A model generated the notes under the pieces. That model made no database searches. It worked only from the letters and a program-made list of their open reading frames with translations, and was not told the DNA's origin. Made by a program: the position numbers and the translations under genes. This document shows positions 52,570 to 63,012 of a stretch of 64,000 nucleotides of DNA, in pieces. Origin of the DNA: Candidatus Opimibacter skivensis (lineage in GTDB: Bacteria; Bacteroidota; Bacteroidia; Chitinophagales; Saprospiraceae); the NCBI GenBank assembly GCA_016721905.1, contig JADKHH010000012.1, positions 56,681-120,680 on the forward strand. Direction: 5' to 3'. The first letter of the stretch is position 1; each line of letters begins with the position of its first letter.

Positions 52570-55500
52570 ATGTATACTTCAACCTGGCTCAAACCCTTTC
52601 TCCTCTCCCTGATAGCCCTGTGCATCAGCACCTCCATCCATAGCCAGAGATCAATCTCCTTTAAAACAGGAAACTTCCCTGTTCTCCCACCCCGACAGGA
52701 CGTACGCCAAAGCAACGCGACACAATATCTCTTTTACCAGGCGGATCATGTCCTGACTACAACAGAGAAGGGAAATCTAAAACAACAGGGAATCGAAATC
52801 CTCTATGCCCTGCATGATCACCTCTATTGGGTCAGGGTCAGTAAACCAATGAATGATGATGTAGCACGAAATTTTTTTGATCTGAGTCCGGCTTATAAAG
52901 TGGCCAATGACATTACGGACAGATCACAAAGTGGTCGATTAAGGCTCACCATCGCGCCGGGTATGTCTGATGCGGTTATTAAAGCGTGGGCCCTTGAGAA
53001 TGAAATCATATTACTCGATACCAGAGCTTATCAATATGGGATGATTGATGTACAGGCTTCAGAGAGGTCTATTGAGCGATTGATCAACACACCGTGGATT
53101 TCATTTATCGGCACGCTTCCATTGGACGAAGAGATCAATTATCGCGCTGACCACGGAGAGCGTGGAAGAGGATTGACCTCGACATTGACCCGCGGCCTTG
53201 ATGGTGAAGGTATAACCGTTGGAATCGGTGATGGAGGTAGACTTGGTGTTCATGAAGATCTCAGCGTATCTATCTTGGATCTATCCAGTTTTGCTTTTAG
53301 CTCACATGCCACTCACGTTTCAGGCATCATCACCGGAGCAGGACTGATCGATCCTTTTTACGGACATGGTCATGCACCCAAGGCAAATATTATCCTGCGC
53401 AATTTTTCAGATATCCTTTGGGATGCTCCGCAATACATCAATGATTTTGGTCTCAGCCTGACAAACAATTCTTACGGCACCAGTCTCGATAATTGTACCT
53501 ACTTCGGAGATTATGATGGTACTTCCGCCGGACTAGATGCAATGATCAATACACATCCCCAATTGTTACATGTTTTCGCAGCTGCAAATTCGGGTGGCAT
53601 GACCTGTTCACCATACCCAGCTCAGTTTGCAACACTTGCCGGTGGATATCAGCCTGCAAAAAATGTGCTTACTGTAGGTGCTGTAACTAACGAAGATGCA
53701 AATGCAGGTTTCTCCAGCAGGGGCCCTGCAGATGATGGCCGTATCAAACCTGAGATAGTAGCTTATGGCGCTGGTAGATTTAGTACCAATAATAATCATA
53801 CCTATGGATCAGGGAGTGGTACAAGCTTTTCATCACCAGGGGCTACAGGCATTGCCACTTTATTATATCAACGCTATAAGGAATTACACAATGATAGTTT
53901 ACCCGATGCCGCATTGATCAAGAATGTAATGTGTAATGCAGCAGATGATCTGGGAAATGCAGGTCCTGATTACATCTATGGCTTTGGCAGGGTCAATGGC
54001 GTGAGATCGGCAGAAATTCTTGAAGCTGGTCACTTCCTGTCAGTGAATGTTGAGCAAGGTAATTCTTTGACTAAAGTAATTTCAGTTCCCTCTGGTACCG
54101 CATTTGTTGATGTTATGTTGCTGTGGACCGATGTTGCTTCAGCTCCATTTGAAACCGTCACACTGGTCAATGACCTCGATATAGTAGTGATCAAGCCTAA
54201 TGGTGATACACTCAAGCCATGGAAAATGAACTACACGCCAACAGGTGTGAATCTGGCGGCAGGTACAGGCGTGGATCATATCAACAACTACGAACAAATC
54301 ACGATACCAACACCGGTCAGTGGTGATTATACAGTGGTGATCAAAGGGTATCAGGTGCCTATGGGTCCTCAGAAAGCATGGCTCTCATGGGACGTATGCC
54401 TCGCAGGTATCACGATGCAAGGACCAATAGGCGGCGAAGTATATAGGCCAGTCATTGGCACCCCTGCTGATGATAAGCAATACATCAGATGGGATGCGTT
54501 TGGCACCGGATCATCAACCTTTACAGCATCTTATAGTACAAATGGTGGCAGCACATGGAATACCATTGCATCCTCGATTCCTGCAAACCGTCGATACCAG
54601 GAGTGGTTTCCTCCGAATGTCCCGACAGATCAATTGAAAGTAAAAGTCACCGCGACAAATGGCATGCTGGATACCTCTGATCAACATGCAGTGATCATGG
54701 CAGCACCTGCCAGTCTGATGGCTACATCACCATGTAATGGATACGTTCAGGTCAACTGGAATGCCGTTTCCGGAGCATCGTATTACAGGATATTCACCAT
54801 CAGAAATGAAACACTCACAGCTATAGATACCACATCGGGCACTTCAATAGTACTCAGTGATTTTCCATATGATTCCGCTATATGGGTGACTGTCTGCGGA
54901 GTGTTTGCATCACATGTCAACGGGCTGAGAGCGAGAGCTGTGACGATCACCGCCAATGGGGGAAACAACTGTGCATGGGATCATGACCTCCGTCTGGATT
55001 CATTGGTCGCACTTACATCCGGTAGAATTCAAACTTCTTCAGCACTTACCTCCATGGAGCCAGTCACTGTGCGTATCACAAACACCGGAACCATGAGTGC
55101 TACTGGCTTCAGTCTGAGTTATTCCATAAATGATGTTTTTGTTTCTTCAGAAGTTTTTGCGGGAACACTCAATCCAGGAACGGGGCAGGATTTTACGTTT
55201 AACGATTCAGCTAATCTTGCAGCAACAGGTGCATACACGATTAAAGTCTGGACCACCTATCTGTCTGATACCCTGCACCTGAATGATACATCGATAGTTC
55301 GGCTTCATCATCTACCCAACCCTGTCGTTAGTTTGCCATGGTCAGAAAGTTTTGAAAGCAGCCCGGACACAACCATCATATCGGATCTTATTGGGCTGCC
55401 GATGCTCCATGCATGGGATGCATATCTCCAGCCAAATGCCAGGATAAGGACTTTTGCCGGCGATACTTTCTGCTATTCCGGCCACCATGCACTTACGGTG

Positions 55501-58332
55501 GATGCGATCAGATCAGGGGCCAACAAGACCGCGGACCTTGTGCTTACATTGAATATGTCTACGTGGTCAGTCGATGATGATGATATACGACTCAACCTTT
55601 ATGTCATGCATCACGAATATACTCCCGATGGCTCTAACAATGAAGCCATCTGGATCAGAGGATCAGACACCAGTGATTTTGTATTGCTCACCAATATGTC
55701 CAATGATGCCACCTTGCGCGGAAAATGGCAATACCTGGCAGGTCTTAACCTGACTGATGCGTTGATTGCAGCCGGTCAGGATTTCAGCACCTCGTTTCAA
55801 TTGAAGTTTTCGCACGGTGTATTTGCTTCAGCCGGCCAGTTGACCAGTGAAGATGGACAGACGATTGACGGACTTTCGATTCATGTAGTTCAGCGGGATA
55901 TTACCATCAGTGATATGCTGCATCCGGGACCACTGACCTGCGACACGGGCATGGATACGGTGAGTATAAGTATCACCAATACATCCTCCCATGATGTGAC
56001 AAATACAAAGGCTTATTACCAGCTAGACGGAGGCACAACATATTCGACATCTGTAGGTACAATAACGGCACAGAGTACTGTCAATGTTTTGCTACTCCCT
56101 CCTCTCGACATCCCTGCATCTGGTATTCACGATCTGGAAGTCTGGGTCTATAGTGCCGATGATGATTTCCACTTTAATGATACTATAACAACGCAAATCC
56201 TTCAGACTCCTTTTGTGAATTCATTTCCATACACGGAAGGTTTTGAAAATAGTAATGGAGGATATGTCACCGACGGGATTCGCTCCACCTGGACGCATGG
56301 TGTTCCAGGTAAGCAGATCATGTCTAAAGCTGCAGAAGGAAATAGGGTTTGGACCACATCCCTCAACGGGACACACAATGCGCAGGAGATTTCGTACCTC
56401 TATTCGCCATGCTTTGACCTGCATGGTCTCGCGCAACCCTACTTGTCATTTGGGTTTATGTTTGAACTCGAAGTCGGTTATGATTATGCATGGGTAGAGT
56501 ACCGATTAGAAGGAAGCAATACCTGGGTTAAACTAGGTGTGCAGGGAGGGGGAGTAAACTGGTATAATAATGCAGGTCACAGATGGAATGGTACACAGTC
56601 TAAATGGGTGACCACCGGATATGCAATACCGGCAATCGATACAGTCGTCCAGTTCAGATGGGTGATGCAAAGTGATGAGGGTGTTGAAGAAGAAGGACTC
56701 GCTCTTGATCAGGTTCATGTATACGATCGAAAACCCTTGTACACGGGAGGTAATATGCAATGGACCCTTCCGGTATCAGGTAATGATTGGGTGCATATCG
56801 AACAAGGTGGTCAAAGGGTCTTCAGCATTCATCCACAAGGCCAGGACCTCGGAGATGTCACACTGGCTATCTATAAATCAGGAAGTAATTTCCATCTCAC
56901 GGACAGCTTGTATCTGTTGTCGCGAAACTGGGTACTGACCAGCACGATACCACCAACCAATCCGGTTGCTCTTCGTGGATACTTTACTAAAGAAGAAGCC
57001 ACCAATCTCGTCAATGCAACAGGGTGCACGCTGTGTGTCAATGCAAGGGATGGTTTTGACTTTGCTGCGTTACGATACACAGGGGATAATGAAGACGGGA
57101 ACTATACCAATAACAATCCGGCGCAGGTAGTAACGTATTCACTTGATTCAACCGATATTCTTCCTTTCGATAATGGATACTATGCGGAATGGCAAACTGA
57201 AGGTTTTTCCGAATGGTGGATCACGTCCGTAGTGACCCAGTGGGCAGGTACATTGGAAAGAAGCATAAGCAGCTCGTATGATGACGCCGAAGAACACCAG
57301 GATAATGGTGCGGTCAATCCGATTCGCGAAAGTTTATCGCTTACAGCGCGCGATGGATTTCAGAAAGTTGGCTGGCGCTTTCAAAACATAACGATTCCAC
57401 GCAATAGCTATATTTCTTCCGCACGCATCCAATGGACTTCGGCGGATACCTCTTCCTCAACTGCTTTATGGACACTGCAATCTGAATTAGTGGCAGACGC
57501 GCAGTCATTTAGCCTGGCGAAGTACAATCTTTCTTCCAGACCGAGGTCCACGCAGGTGGTCCAGTGGACGCCTGCTTCATGGTCAGTCGCCGAAACGACT
57601 TACATGTCTCCGGATATCAGACATGTGGTCCAGCAGATTGTTGATCAGCCCAACTGGACCAATGGAAATGACCTTGTATTGTTGCTGAGGGGTACCGGCC
57701 TCCGGGAAGCCTGGAGTTATGATGGCGATCCTTTGAAAGGTGCTAAGCTGCTTATCACCTTCGATAGTGTGTGCACCTCTTCAGGTGTTTGTTACGTCAA
57801 TATGAATGCTACTGGCTTGCAGTCGGGCGCCTCATGGACCGATGCTTACCGGTCGGTCGAACAGGCGCTGGATCGGGCTGCTCACTGTCCGGATATCACT
57901 GAGATCTGGATTGCCGGGGGAACCTATGCACCTTATTACGAAGTCAGCCGATCTACAGGCTTTAGTATACCTTCCGGCATTAGTATCTACGGTGGTTTTG
58001 AAGGCGACGAGACGGATATTTCGCAGCGGATTTACGGAGCATTTCCGACCATTTTGACAGGCGATATAGGTGTTCCAAATGTTTCTTCAGATAACCTTTA
58101 CCATGTGCTGACCATGCTGTCGGGAGCCGAGGGTGCCCTGATGGATGGCATCACCATCCGCGATGGTCTCGCCAATGGGGCCATGCTGGATTTACAGAGA
58201 GGCAGCGGATTGTTCAACCTGGGTAAGATCACGATGCAGCAGGTGATCATTGAGGATTGTTCAGCCCCGCCGGTCTACAATAGTCCGGGGTCTACCCTGA
58301 CCACCAACAATTTGCTGGAAATAAGGCAATAA
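52570..58332 (+). CDS. Large secreted S8 (subtilisin-like) protease with adhesin-like tail
   Basis: Protein of 1920 residues from the ATG at 52570, which begins a good signal peptide (MYTSTWLKPFLLSLIALCISTSIHSQ). An in-frame ATG at 52444 would add 42 residues that spoil it. The S8 catalytic triad is Asp221 (VGIGDGG), His246 (SHATHVSG) and Ser419 (GTSFSSPG), and the oxyanion Asn is in AAANSGG. Downstream come FN3-like (~750-840), CARDB-like (~860-1000 and ~1120-1250) and MAM/jelly-roll-like modules, a DNRLRE-type domain (about 1560-1730; SISSSYDDAEEHQDNG region), and a beta-helix-like end (WIAGGTYAPYYEVSR, IYGGFEGDETDISQ). No classical T9SS sorting domain is seen at the end. Exact domain limits are estimates. 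Confidence 0.9.
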   Translation: MYTSTWLKPFLLSLIALCISTSIHSQRSISFKTGNFPVLPPRQDVRQSNATQYLFYQADHVLTTTEKGNLKQQGIEILYALHDHLYWVRVSKPMNDDVARNFFDLSPAYKVANDITDRSQSGRLRLTIAPGMSDAVIKAWALENEIILLDTRAYQYGMIDVQASERSIERLINTPWISFIGTLPLDEEINYRADHGERGRGLTSTLTRGLDGEGITVGIGDGGRLGVHEDLSVSILDLSSFAFSSHATHVSGIITGAGLIDPFYGHGHAPKANIILRNFSDILWDAPQYINDFGLSLTNNSYGTSLDNCTYFGDYDGTSAGLDAMINTHPQLLHVFAAANSGGMTCSPYPAQFATLAGGYQPAKNVLTVGAVTNEDANAGFSSRGPADDGRIKPEIVAYGAGRFSTNNNHTYGSGSGTSFSSPGATGIATLLYQRYKELHNDSLPDAALIKNVMCNAADDLGNAGPDYIYGFGRVNGVRSAEILEAGHFLSVNVEQGNSLTKVISVPSGTAFVDVMLLWTDVASAPFETVTLVNDLDIVVIKPNGDTLKPWKMNYTPTGVNLAAGTGVDHINNYEQITIPTPVSGDYTVVIKGYQVPMGPQKAWLSWDVCLAGITMQGPIGGEVYRPVIGTPADDKQYIRWDAFGTGSSTFTASYSTNGGSTWNTIASSIPANRRYQEWFPPNVPTDQLKVKVTATNGMLDTSDQHAVIMAAPASLMATSPCNGYVQVNWNAVSGASYYRIFTIRNETLTAIDTTSGTSIVLSDFPYDSAIWVTVCGVFASHVNGLRARAVTITANGGNNCAWDHDLRLDSLVALTSGRIQTSSALTSMEPVTVRITNTGTMSATGFSLSYSINDVFVSSEVFAGTLNPGTGQDFTFNDSANLAATGAYTIKVWTTYLSDTLHLNDTSIVRLHHLPNPVVSLPWSESFESSPDTTIISDLIGLPMLHAWDAYLQPNARIRTFAGDTFCYSGHHALTVDAIRSGANKTADLVLTLNMSTWSVDDDDIRLNLYVMHHEYTPDGSNNEAIWIRGSDTSDFVLLTNMSNDATLRGKWQYLAGLNLTDALIAAGQDFSTSFQLKFSHGVFASAGQLTSEDGQTIDGLSIHVVQRDITISDMLHPGPLTCDTGMDTVSISITNTSSHDVTNTKAYYQLDGGTTYSTSVGTITAQSTVNVLLLPPLDIPASGIHDLEVWVYSADDDFHFNDTITTQILQTPFVNSFPYTEGFENSNGGYVTDGIRSTWTHGVPGKQIMSKAAEGNRVWTTSLNGTHNAQEISYLYSPCFDLHGLAQPYLSFGFMFELEVGYDYAWVEYRLEGSNTWVKLGVQGGGVNWYNNAGHRWNGTQSKWVTTGYAIPAIDTVVQFRWVMQSDEGVEEEGLALDQVHVYDRKPLYTGGNMQWTLPVSGNDWVHIEQGGQRVFSIHPQGQDLGDVTLAIYKSGSNFHLTDSLYLLSRNWVLTSTIPPTNPVALRGYFTKEEATNLVNATGCTLCVNARDGFDFAALRYTGDNEDGNYTNNNPAQVVTYSLDSTDILPFDNGYYAEWQTEGFSEWWITSVVTQWAGTLERSISSSYDDAEEHQDNGAVNPIRESLSLTARDGFQKVGWRFQNITIPRNSYISSARIQWTSADTSSSTALWTLQSELVADAQSFSLAKYNLSSRPRSTQVVQWTPASWSVAETTYMSPDIRHVVQQIVDQPNWTNGNDLVLLLRGTGLREAWSYDGDPLKGAKLLITFDSVCTSSGVCYVNMNATGLQSGASWTDAYRSVEQALDRAAHCPDITEIWIAGGTYAPYYEVSRSTGFSIPSGISIYGGFEGDETDISQRIYGAFPTILTGDIGVPNVSSDNLYHVLTMLSGAEGALMDGITIRDGLANGAMLDLQRGSGLFNLGKITMQQVIIEDCSAPPVYNSPGSTLTTNNLLEIRQ

Positions 58333-58353
58333 AAAAAGAAAGTCACTTTTTTT
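58331..58353 (+). terminator. AT-rich hairpin after the S8 protease
   Basis: A7G (58331-58338) pairs with C-T7 (58346-58353) across a 7-base loop. The stem is weak but the T tract is long. Confidence 0.35.
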
Positions 58354-58504
58354 GCGGGACACCCCTGGATATTGGTTGCGTAAACCACTGGAAATATCAA
58401 AATAATATATAACAAATATTTGTTATATGAACTCAATTGGATACATTTGTTGCCTGTTGGCTTATGAAGGCTCAAAAGGGCCATTCAGGCTAAGGGTATA
58501 TTTC

Positions 58505-58512
58505 TAACTTTG
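58505..58512 (+). promoter_or_regulatory. Bacteroidota-type -7 box for the M14 carboxypeptidase
   Basis: TAACTTTG matches TAnnTTTG exactly, 37 bases before the ATG at 58550. No -33 TTTG is evident. Confidence 0.5.
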
Positions 58513-58549
58513 CGTGCGCTTTACAGCACATTACCGATTTATTGATCCT

Positions 58550-60925
58550 ATGTACATGACCAGAATCCTCCCACTTCTGATCTTTTTTTGCCTTGTCCAG
58601 GCAATAGAAGCACAGACCGTCCTTTCAAGAGTTACTTTTCCGATTGACGAAACACAGACCAGGAGCGATCTCGCGAAGGCAGGAATTGACCTGACCCACG
58701 GCCACGGCGGTACCAGAAATACATTTACTACTGAGGTGCAGGATTTTGACCTTAAACGATTTGACCAGATCGGCATTCGGTATACTATTGACATACCAGA
58801 CCTTTCCATCTACCGGAAGGCATTAGCTCAGTCTCCACGTCGTGAAACCGTTCTTGATTGTCAGGATCATACTTTTGATAAAGTCATCCCCAAGAATTTT
58901 GAACTAGGTCATGTAGGAGGTTATTTTTCCATGCCGGAAGTGCTGGATCAATTAGACCTCATGTCCTTTTTGTATCCAAATCTGATCTCGGTCAGAAAAC
59001 CCATTGGCAATTTTAAAACCTGGGAGAACAACAGTATTTATTGGGTTAAAATTTCCGACCAGCCGGAAACTGATGAAAATGAGCCGGAAGTACTTTATAC
59101 CGGTCTTCATCACGCCCGAGAGCTCATCAGTGTCAGCCAGACGATTTACTACATGTGGTATCTCCTCGAAAACTATAACAAGGATCCGATGATCAAACAA
59201 ATCATCGATCATACCGAACTATACTTTGTCCCGGTGGTCAATCCAGATGGTTATAATTATAACATAAACGGATATGATCCCGAGGAAGATGTTTTTACCA
59301 GGAATCACCGTAAAAACATGCGTGACAATGATGACAACGGATTTTTCGAACCTGATAATGACGGTGTAGATCTAAATCGCAATTACGGATATGAGTGGGG
59401 GCACGATGATGAAGGTTCATCTCCTTATGCAGGTAGTGAAACCTACCGAGGGCCATCCCCCTTTTCAGAGCCTGAAACACAGGCTATTAAATTTTTCTGT
59501 GATAACCACGATTTCCAACTGGCACTCAATTTTCATTCTTATGGAAATCTTTTGGTTTATCCATGGGGTTTTAGTGATGGGGTGACACTTGACTCTACTG
59601 TGTATAGTAACTATGGAGAATTGATGACCAAACTCAATCGGTTTGTCTATGGTACTGGCACGCAAACAGTCGGATATATCACCAACGGTGACTCTGATGA
59701 CTGGATGTACGGAGAGCATGGCACCTTTTCTTTTACACCGGAAGTCGGAGATTCCGAGGATGGATTCTATCCCTTACGCGAACGGATCATTCCACTATGC
59801 CAGTCTACCCTTGAAATGAATCTGATTGCTGCAAGGGTAGTTAACTCCCTCGTTGAAATCACAGATGAATCACCAAAGTTTATTCAACCAGGTGTTAATC
59901 CTCTTGACCTGGGTATCAGCCGCTATGGTTTGATGGATGGAGAAGTGGCTATTTCTTTCAATGCCTTAAGCCCTCATATCTCAAATGTGCCTGCATCCTT
60001 CATCCTGGATCTTGAAAAATTCGAACCTCACGAACGCAAGTTGTCCTTTACGGTCGATAATCAGATTGCGTACGGTACTCCGGCGCAGATTGAAATCATG
60101 TACCAGCAAGGAGATTATATATTCAGGGACACCCTCACAAAGATCCGTGCGGATTTTAAAACACTCGTTTCGAATGATGGCGATATCTCACAGTGGGATA
60201 TCAGCGATGGTATGAACTGGGATGCTACCGATGAGACCTACCTGACCGGACCTGCGTCGATCACAGATAGTCCGGGTAAACTATATAGTCCTGATTCGCA
60301 CGAAGCCATTTTATTAACAGACCAAATTGACCTTCAGGAAATAACTTCATCATATGCGCAGTTCTGGGCAAAGTGGGAGATTGAAGACCATTATGATTAT
60401 GTCGTGTTTCAGGCGAGCACAGATGGCCAAAATTGGGACAACCTTTGTGGCGAGCAATCTCATCTGGGATCCCTTTTTCAATTATACGAAGAGCCTCTAT
60501 ATGATGGCAAGCAAGTACACTGGGTACTTGAAAACGTTGACCTGAGCTCATACCTGGGTCAGGTTATCCAACTGAGATTCCTGCTCGTGTCTGATGGGTT
60601 TGTACACAAAGACGGTTTCTATTTTGACAACTTCAAAGTCATCACGATCAAGGAAGGATCAGTGGCCACCACGGAAGTGGATGCTACTGCTTTTACAGTG
60701 TATCCCAATCCAGCCGGAAATTCCTTCACCGTCAAATTGCCGGAGATGACCAATCCTTCTATCAAGGTGTATAACTCAGTAGGCAGGATGGTGTATGATG
60801 CGCCGAAGATTGGATCATTATCACATGAAATCCTTACATCGACTTGGGCTCCAGGCTTGTATCACTACCAGATTTTTTCTGATGGCGTGCCTGTACATCA
60901 TGGTACAGTCAGTGTGATGCGGTAA
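58550..60925 (+). CDS. Zinc carboxypeptidase (M14) with T9SS sorting domain
   Basis: Secreted protease of 791 residues. Signal peptide MYMTRILPLLIFFCLVQAIEAQ. The M14 catalytic domain has zinc ligands His188 and Glu191 (LHHARE) and His329 (LNFHSYG), and catalytic Glu398 (FTPEVGD). VDLNRNYGYEW and NPDGYNYN are also typical. A beta-sandwich/MAM-like middle (SSYAQFWAKWEIEDHYDYVVFQ) follows. The last ~80 residues are a T9SS type A sorting domain (FTVYPNPAGNSFTVKL, then APGLYHYQI). It would be delivered to the outer surface or medium and act on peptides. The TAnnTTTG box upstream suggests its own promoter. Confidence 0.93.
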   Translation: MYMTRILPLLIFFCLVQAIEAQTVLSRVTFPIDETQTRSDLAKAGIDLTHGHGGTRNTFTTEVQDFDLKRFDQIGIRYTIDIPDLSIYRKALAQSPRRETVLDCQDHTFDKVIPKNFELGHVGGYFSMPEVLDQLDLMSFLYPNLISVRKPIGNFKTWENNSIYWVKISDQPETDENEPEVLYTGLHHARELISVSQTIYYMWYLLENYNKDPMIKQIIDHTELYFVPVVNPDGYNYNINGYDPEEDVFTRNHRKNMRDNDDNGFFEPDNDGVDLNRNYGYEWGHDDEGSSPYAGSETYRGPSPFSEPETQAIKFFCDNHDFQLALNFHSYGNLLVYPWGFSDGVTLDSTVYSNYGELMTKLNRFVYGTGTQTVGYITNGDSDDWMYGEHGTFSFTPEVGDSEDGFYPLRERIIPLCQSTLEMNLIAARVVNSLVEITDESPKFIQPGVNPLDLGISRYGLMDGEVAISFNALSPHISNVPASFILDLEKFEPHERKLSFTVDNQIAYGTPAQIEIMYQQGDYIFRDTLTKIRADFKTLVSNDGDISQWDISDGMNWDATDETYLTGPASITDSPGKLYSPDSHEAILLTDQIDLQEITSSYAQFWAKWEIEDHYDYVVFQASTDGQNWDNLCGEQSHLGSLFQLYEEPLYDGKQVHWVLENVDLSSYLGQVIQLRFLLVSDGFVHKDGFYFDNFKVITIKEGSVATTEVDATAFTVYPNPAGNSFTVKLPEMTNPSIKVYNSVGRMVYDAPKIGSLSHEILTSTWAPGLYHYQIFSDGVPVHHGTVSVMR

Positions 60926-61331
60926 CAAGGTTAAATACTCAATTGCCCTCGGCCGTACTACAAAGCTAAAAAAGGGGATGCCGTTGCAGGAGTTTGCTCC
61001 TGCAACCATGAGAATTCCAAGTTAGATTCTCAATGGGAATTTCGATGGGTATCCAGTTGGTCGCAGGAGCAAACTCCTGCAACGGCCATTACTCAATTGC
61101 CCTCGGCTTCAGCCGGGGGATGCAGTATCACAAGAGATTCGGCTTTAGCCACAAGCATGATTTTTCTTTTGGCTAAAGCCCAAAACATACATCCCACAAG
61201 CACCCCCGGCTTGAAAGCCGGGGCAATTATGAATTTTTACATCTATTCTACCGATATTTGCAACCCGGTATTGACCACCACACTTGGATTCTTGCCGGAG
61301 ATATTTATCCGATTTTAAAATACACAGGAAC
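60926..61331. repeat. 406-bp gap with nested paired-hairpin repeats
   Basis: A 17-bp direct repeat ACTCAATTGCCCTCGGC at 60937-60953 and 61091-61107 flanks the 107-bp double-hairpin repeat at 60980-61086. Further on come hairpins CGGCTTCAGCCG (61104-61115), GGCTTTAGCC / GGCTAAAGCC (61141-61170) and CCCCGGC / GCCGGGG with a ttgaaa loop (61204-61223), the last resembling the first helix of the three-helix repeats. 61230-61331 has no feature I can name. Confidence 0.75.
60980..61086. repeat. 107-bp double-hairpin repeat, copy 2
   Basis: GCCGTTGCAGGAG (from 60980) to CTCCTGCAACGGC (to 61086), with the inner palindromes GCAGGAGTTTGCTCCTGC and GCAGGAGCAAACTCCTGC. It matches the copy at 34073-34179 in length and layout. 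Confidence 0.85.
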
Positions 61332-62864
61332 ATGGCCATTGACACAAGATTTCTTACCAAACTGGGAATAAAGAAATTCAATAACGGCACCTCCACGGGC
61401 CTCAAATCATCCAACTCCAAAAACTATCAGCCTTCGCCTTCACCGGTCGACGGACATCTCATCGGTGCAGTGAGTAATACAACACCAAAGGAATATGATA
61501 AAGTCATCCGTACCGCCGAAGCCGCCTATGCGACCTGGAAGATGATGCCCGCTCCCAAGAGAGGCGAAATCGTACGCCAATATGGTGAAGCATTGCGTCG
61601 TCATAAGGAACCGCTCGGAAGATTAGTGTCCTACGAGATGGGGAAAAGCCTCCAGGAAGGATACGGCGAAGTACAGGAGATGATTGATATCTGTGACTTC
61701 GCAGTTGGTCTCTCACGTCAATTGTATGGCCTCACGATGCACTCTGAGCGCAGTCAGCACCGCATGTACGAACAATGGCATCCATTGGGCATCGTCGGCG
61801 TGATATCTGCATTTAATTTTCCTGTGGCGGTCTGGTCATGGAACGCCATGATCGCACTGGTATGTGGGGATGTGGTAGTCTGGAAGCCATCTGAAAAGAC
61901 TCCTCTTTGCGGAGTCGCATGTATGAATATTTTCCAGGAGGTACTTAAAGCCAATAATCTTCCGGAAGGAATCGTCTCCCTGATCAACGGCGATTATCGT
62001 GTCGGTGAATTACTCACACAGGATACCCGCGTAGCACTCATTTCCGCAACAGGTAGTACGCGTATGGGTAAGATTGTCGGGGCAGCAGTTGCGGCAAGAC
62101 TAGGCCGATCGTTACTTGAACTCGGCGGAAACAATGCCATCATCATCACGCCCGAAGCTGATCTCAAAATTGTATTGACAGGCGCAGTCTTCGGTGCAGT
62201 GGGCACCGCAGGCCAGCGTTGTACCACGACAAGGCGATTGATCATCCATCAGTCCATCTTTGATAAAGTCACCAGGGCACTTGTCAAAGCGTATAAGCAA
62301 ATCCAGATCGGCAATCCACTTGACCCTAAAAATCATATGGGACCATTGATTGATATACAAGCAGTCTATCATTATCAGAAAGCACTTGAAGCCATAAAAA
62401 ACCAAGGTGGCAAGATGCTCGTCCAGGGCGGTGTATTGAAGGGCAGAAAATATGGAAGCGGTTGTTATGTGCTCCCCTGCATTGCTGAGGTCACGAATGA
62501 TCTTCCGATTGTACAATCAGAAACGTTTGCACCTATCCTATATGTCATGTCCTACAGGACACTGGATGAAGCTATACAGATGCAAAATAATGTTCCACAA
62601 GGATTGTCATCGGCGATCATGACCAACAACATGCGTGAAGCAGAGCAGTTTCTTTCCGCAGCCGGATCAGATTGTGGTATCGCTAATGTCAACATCGGTA
62701 CCTCCGGCGCAGAAATCGGCGGCGCCTTCGGTGGTGAAAAGGAAACAGGCGGTGGTCGCGAAAGCGGCTCTGATGCCTGGAAAGCCTACATGCGCCGCCA
62801 GACGAATACGATCAACTGGGGCAAGGAATTACCACTGGCCCAAGGCATCAAGTTCAACATCTAG
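61332..62864 (+). CDS. Aldehyde dehydrogenase, ALDH7/antiquitin-like (aminoadipate-semialdehyde type)
   Basis: NAD-dependent enzyme of 510 residues from the ATG at 61332. The family motifs are YEQWHPLGIVGVISAFNFPVAVWSWNAMIALVCGDVVVWKPSEKTPL, FSATGSTRMGKIVG-like SATGSTRMGK, LLELGGNNAII with the catalytic Glu, and GQRCTTTRR with the catalytic Cys. The GAEIGGAFGGEKETGGGRESGSDAWKAYMRRQTNTINW tail is characteristic of ALDH7. It would oxidise aminoadipate semialdehyde (lysine breakdown) or a similar aldehyde; the substrate is inferred. It ends in a bidirectional terminator. Confidence 0.93.
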   Translation: MAIDTRFLTKLGIKKFNNGTSTGLKSSNSKNYQPSPSPVDGHLIGAVSNTTPKEYDKVIRTAEAAYATWKMMPAPKRGEIVRQYGEALRRHKEPLGRLVSYEMGKSLQEGYGEVQEMIDICDFAVGLSRQLYGLTMHSERSQHRMYEQWHPLGIVGVISAFNFPVAVWSWNAMIALVCGDVVVWKPSEKTPLCGVACMNIFQEVLKANNLPEGIVSLINGDYRVGELLTQDTRVALISATGSTRMGKIVGAAVAARLGRSLLELGGNNAIIITPEADLKIVLTGAVFGAVGTAGQRCTTTRRLIIHQSIFDKVTRALVKAYKQIQIGNPLDPKNHMGPLIDIQAVYHYQKALEAIKNQGGKMLVQGGVLKGRKYGSGCYVLPCIAEVTNDLPIVQSETFAPILYVMSYRTLDEAIQMQNNVPQGLSSAIMTNNMREAEQFLSAAGSDCGIANVNIGTSGAEIGGAFGGEKETGGGRESGSDAWKAYMRRQTNTINWGKELPLAQGIKFNI

Positions 62865-63012
62865 GCAGAGAGCATAGAGCAGAGGGCATAGAGCAATTTT
62901 GTAAATTCTGCAATTTAAAAAAGCCTTAGTGTAGGGGTTCAAAATTTTGAACCCTACACTAAGGTTTTTTATTGTTATAACTTTCAACTTCTAACTGCTC
63001 ACTTCTAACTGC
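62865..63012. repeat. Convergent gap with mirrored word arrays
   Basis: Right after the ALDH stop are gcagagagcatagagcag words (G-rich). After the terminator, 62984-63016 has aacttctaactgctcactt words, which on the − strand are G-rich after the DUF2147 stop. Confidence 0.8.
62915..62976. terminator. Bidirectional intrinsic terminator
   Basis: CCTTAGTGTAGGG (from 62924) pairs with CCCTACACTAAGG (to 62964), with the inner TTCAAAA/TTTTGAA extending the stem. An A6 run lies to the left and T6 to the right, so it can serve both the ALDH gene and the convergent DUF2147 gene. Confidence 0.85.

Noticed and set aside
61097..61318. 73-codon + frame before the ALDH gene
   Set aside because: It is the translation of hairpin repeats and has no protein-like character.
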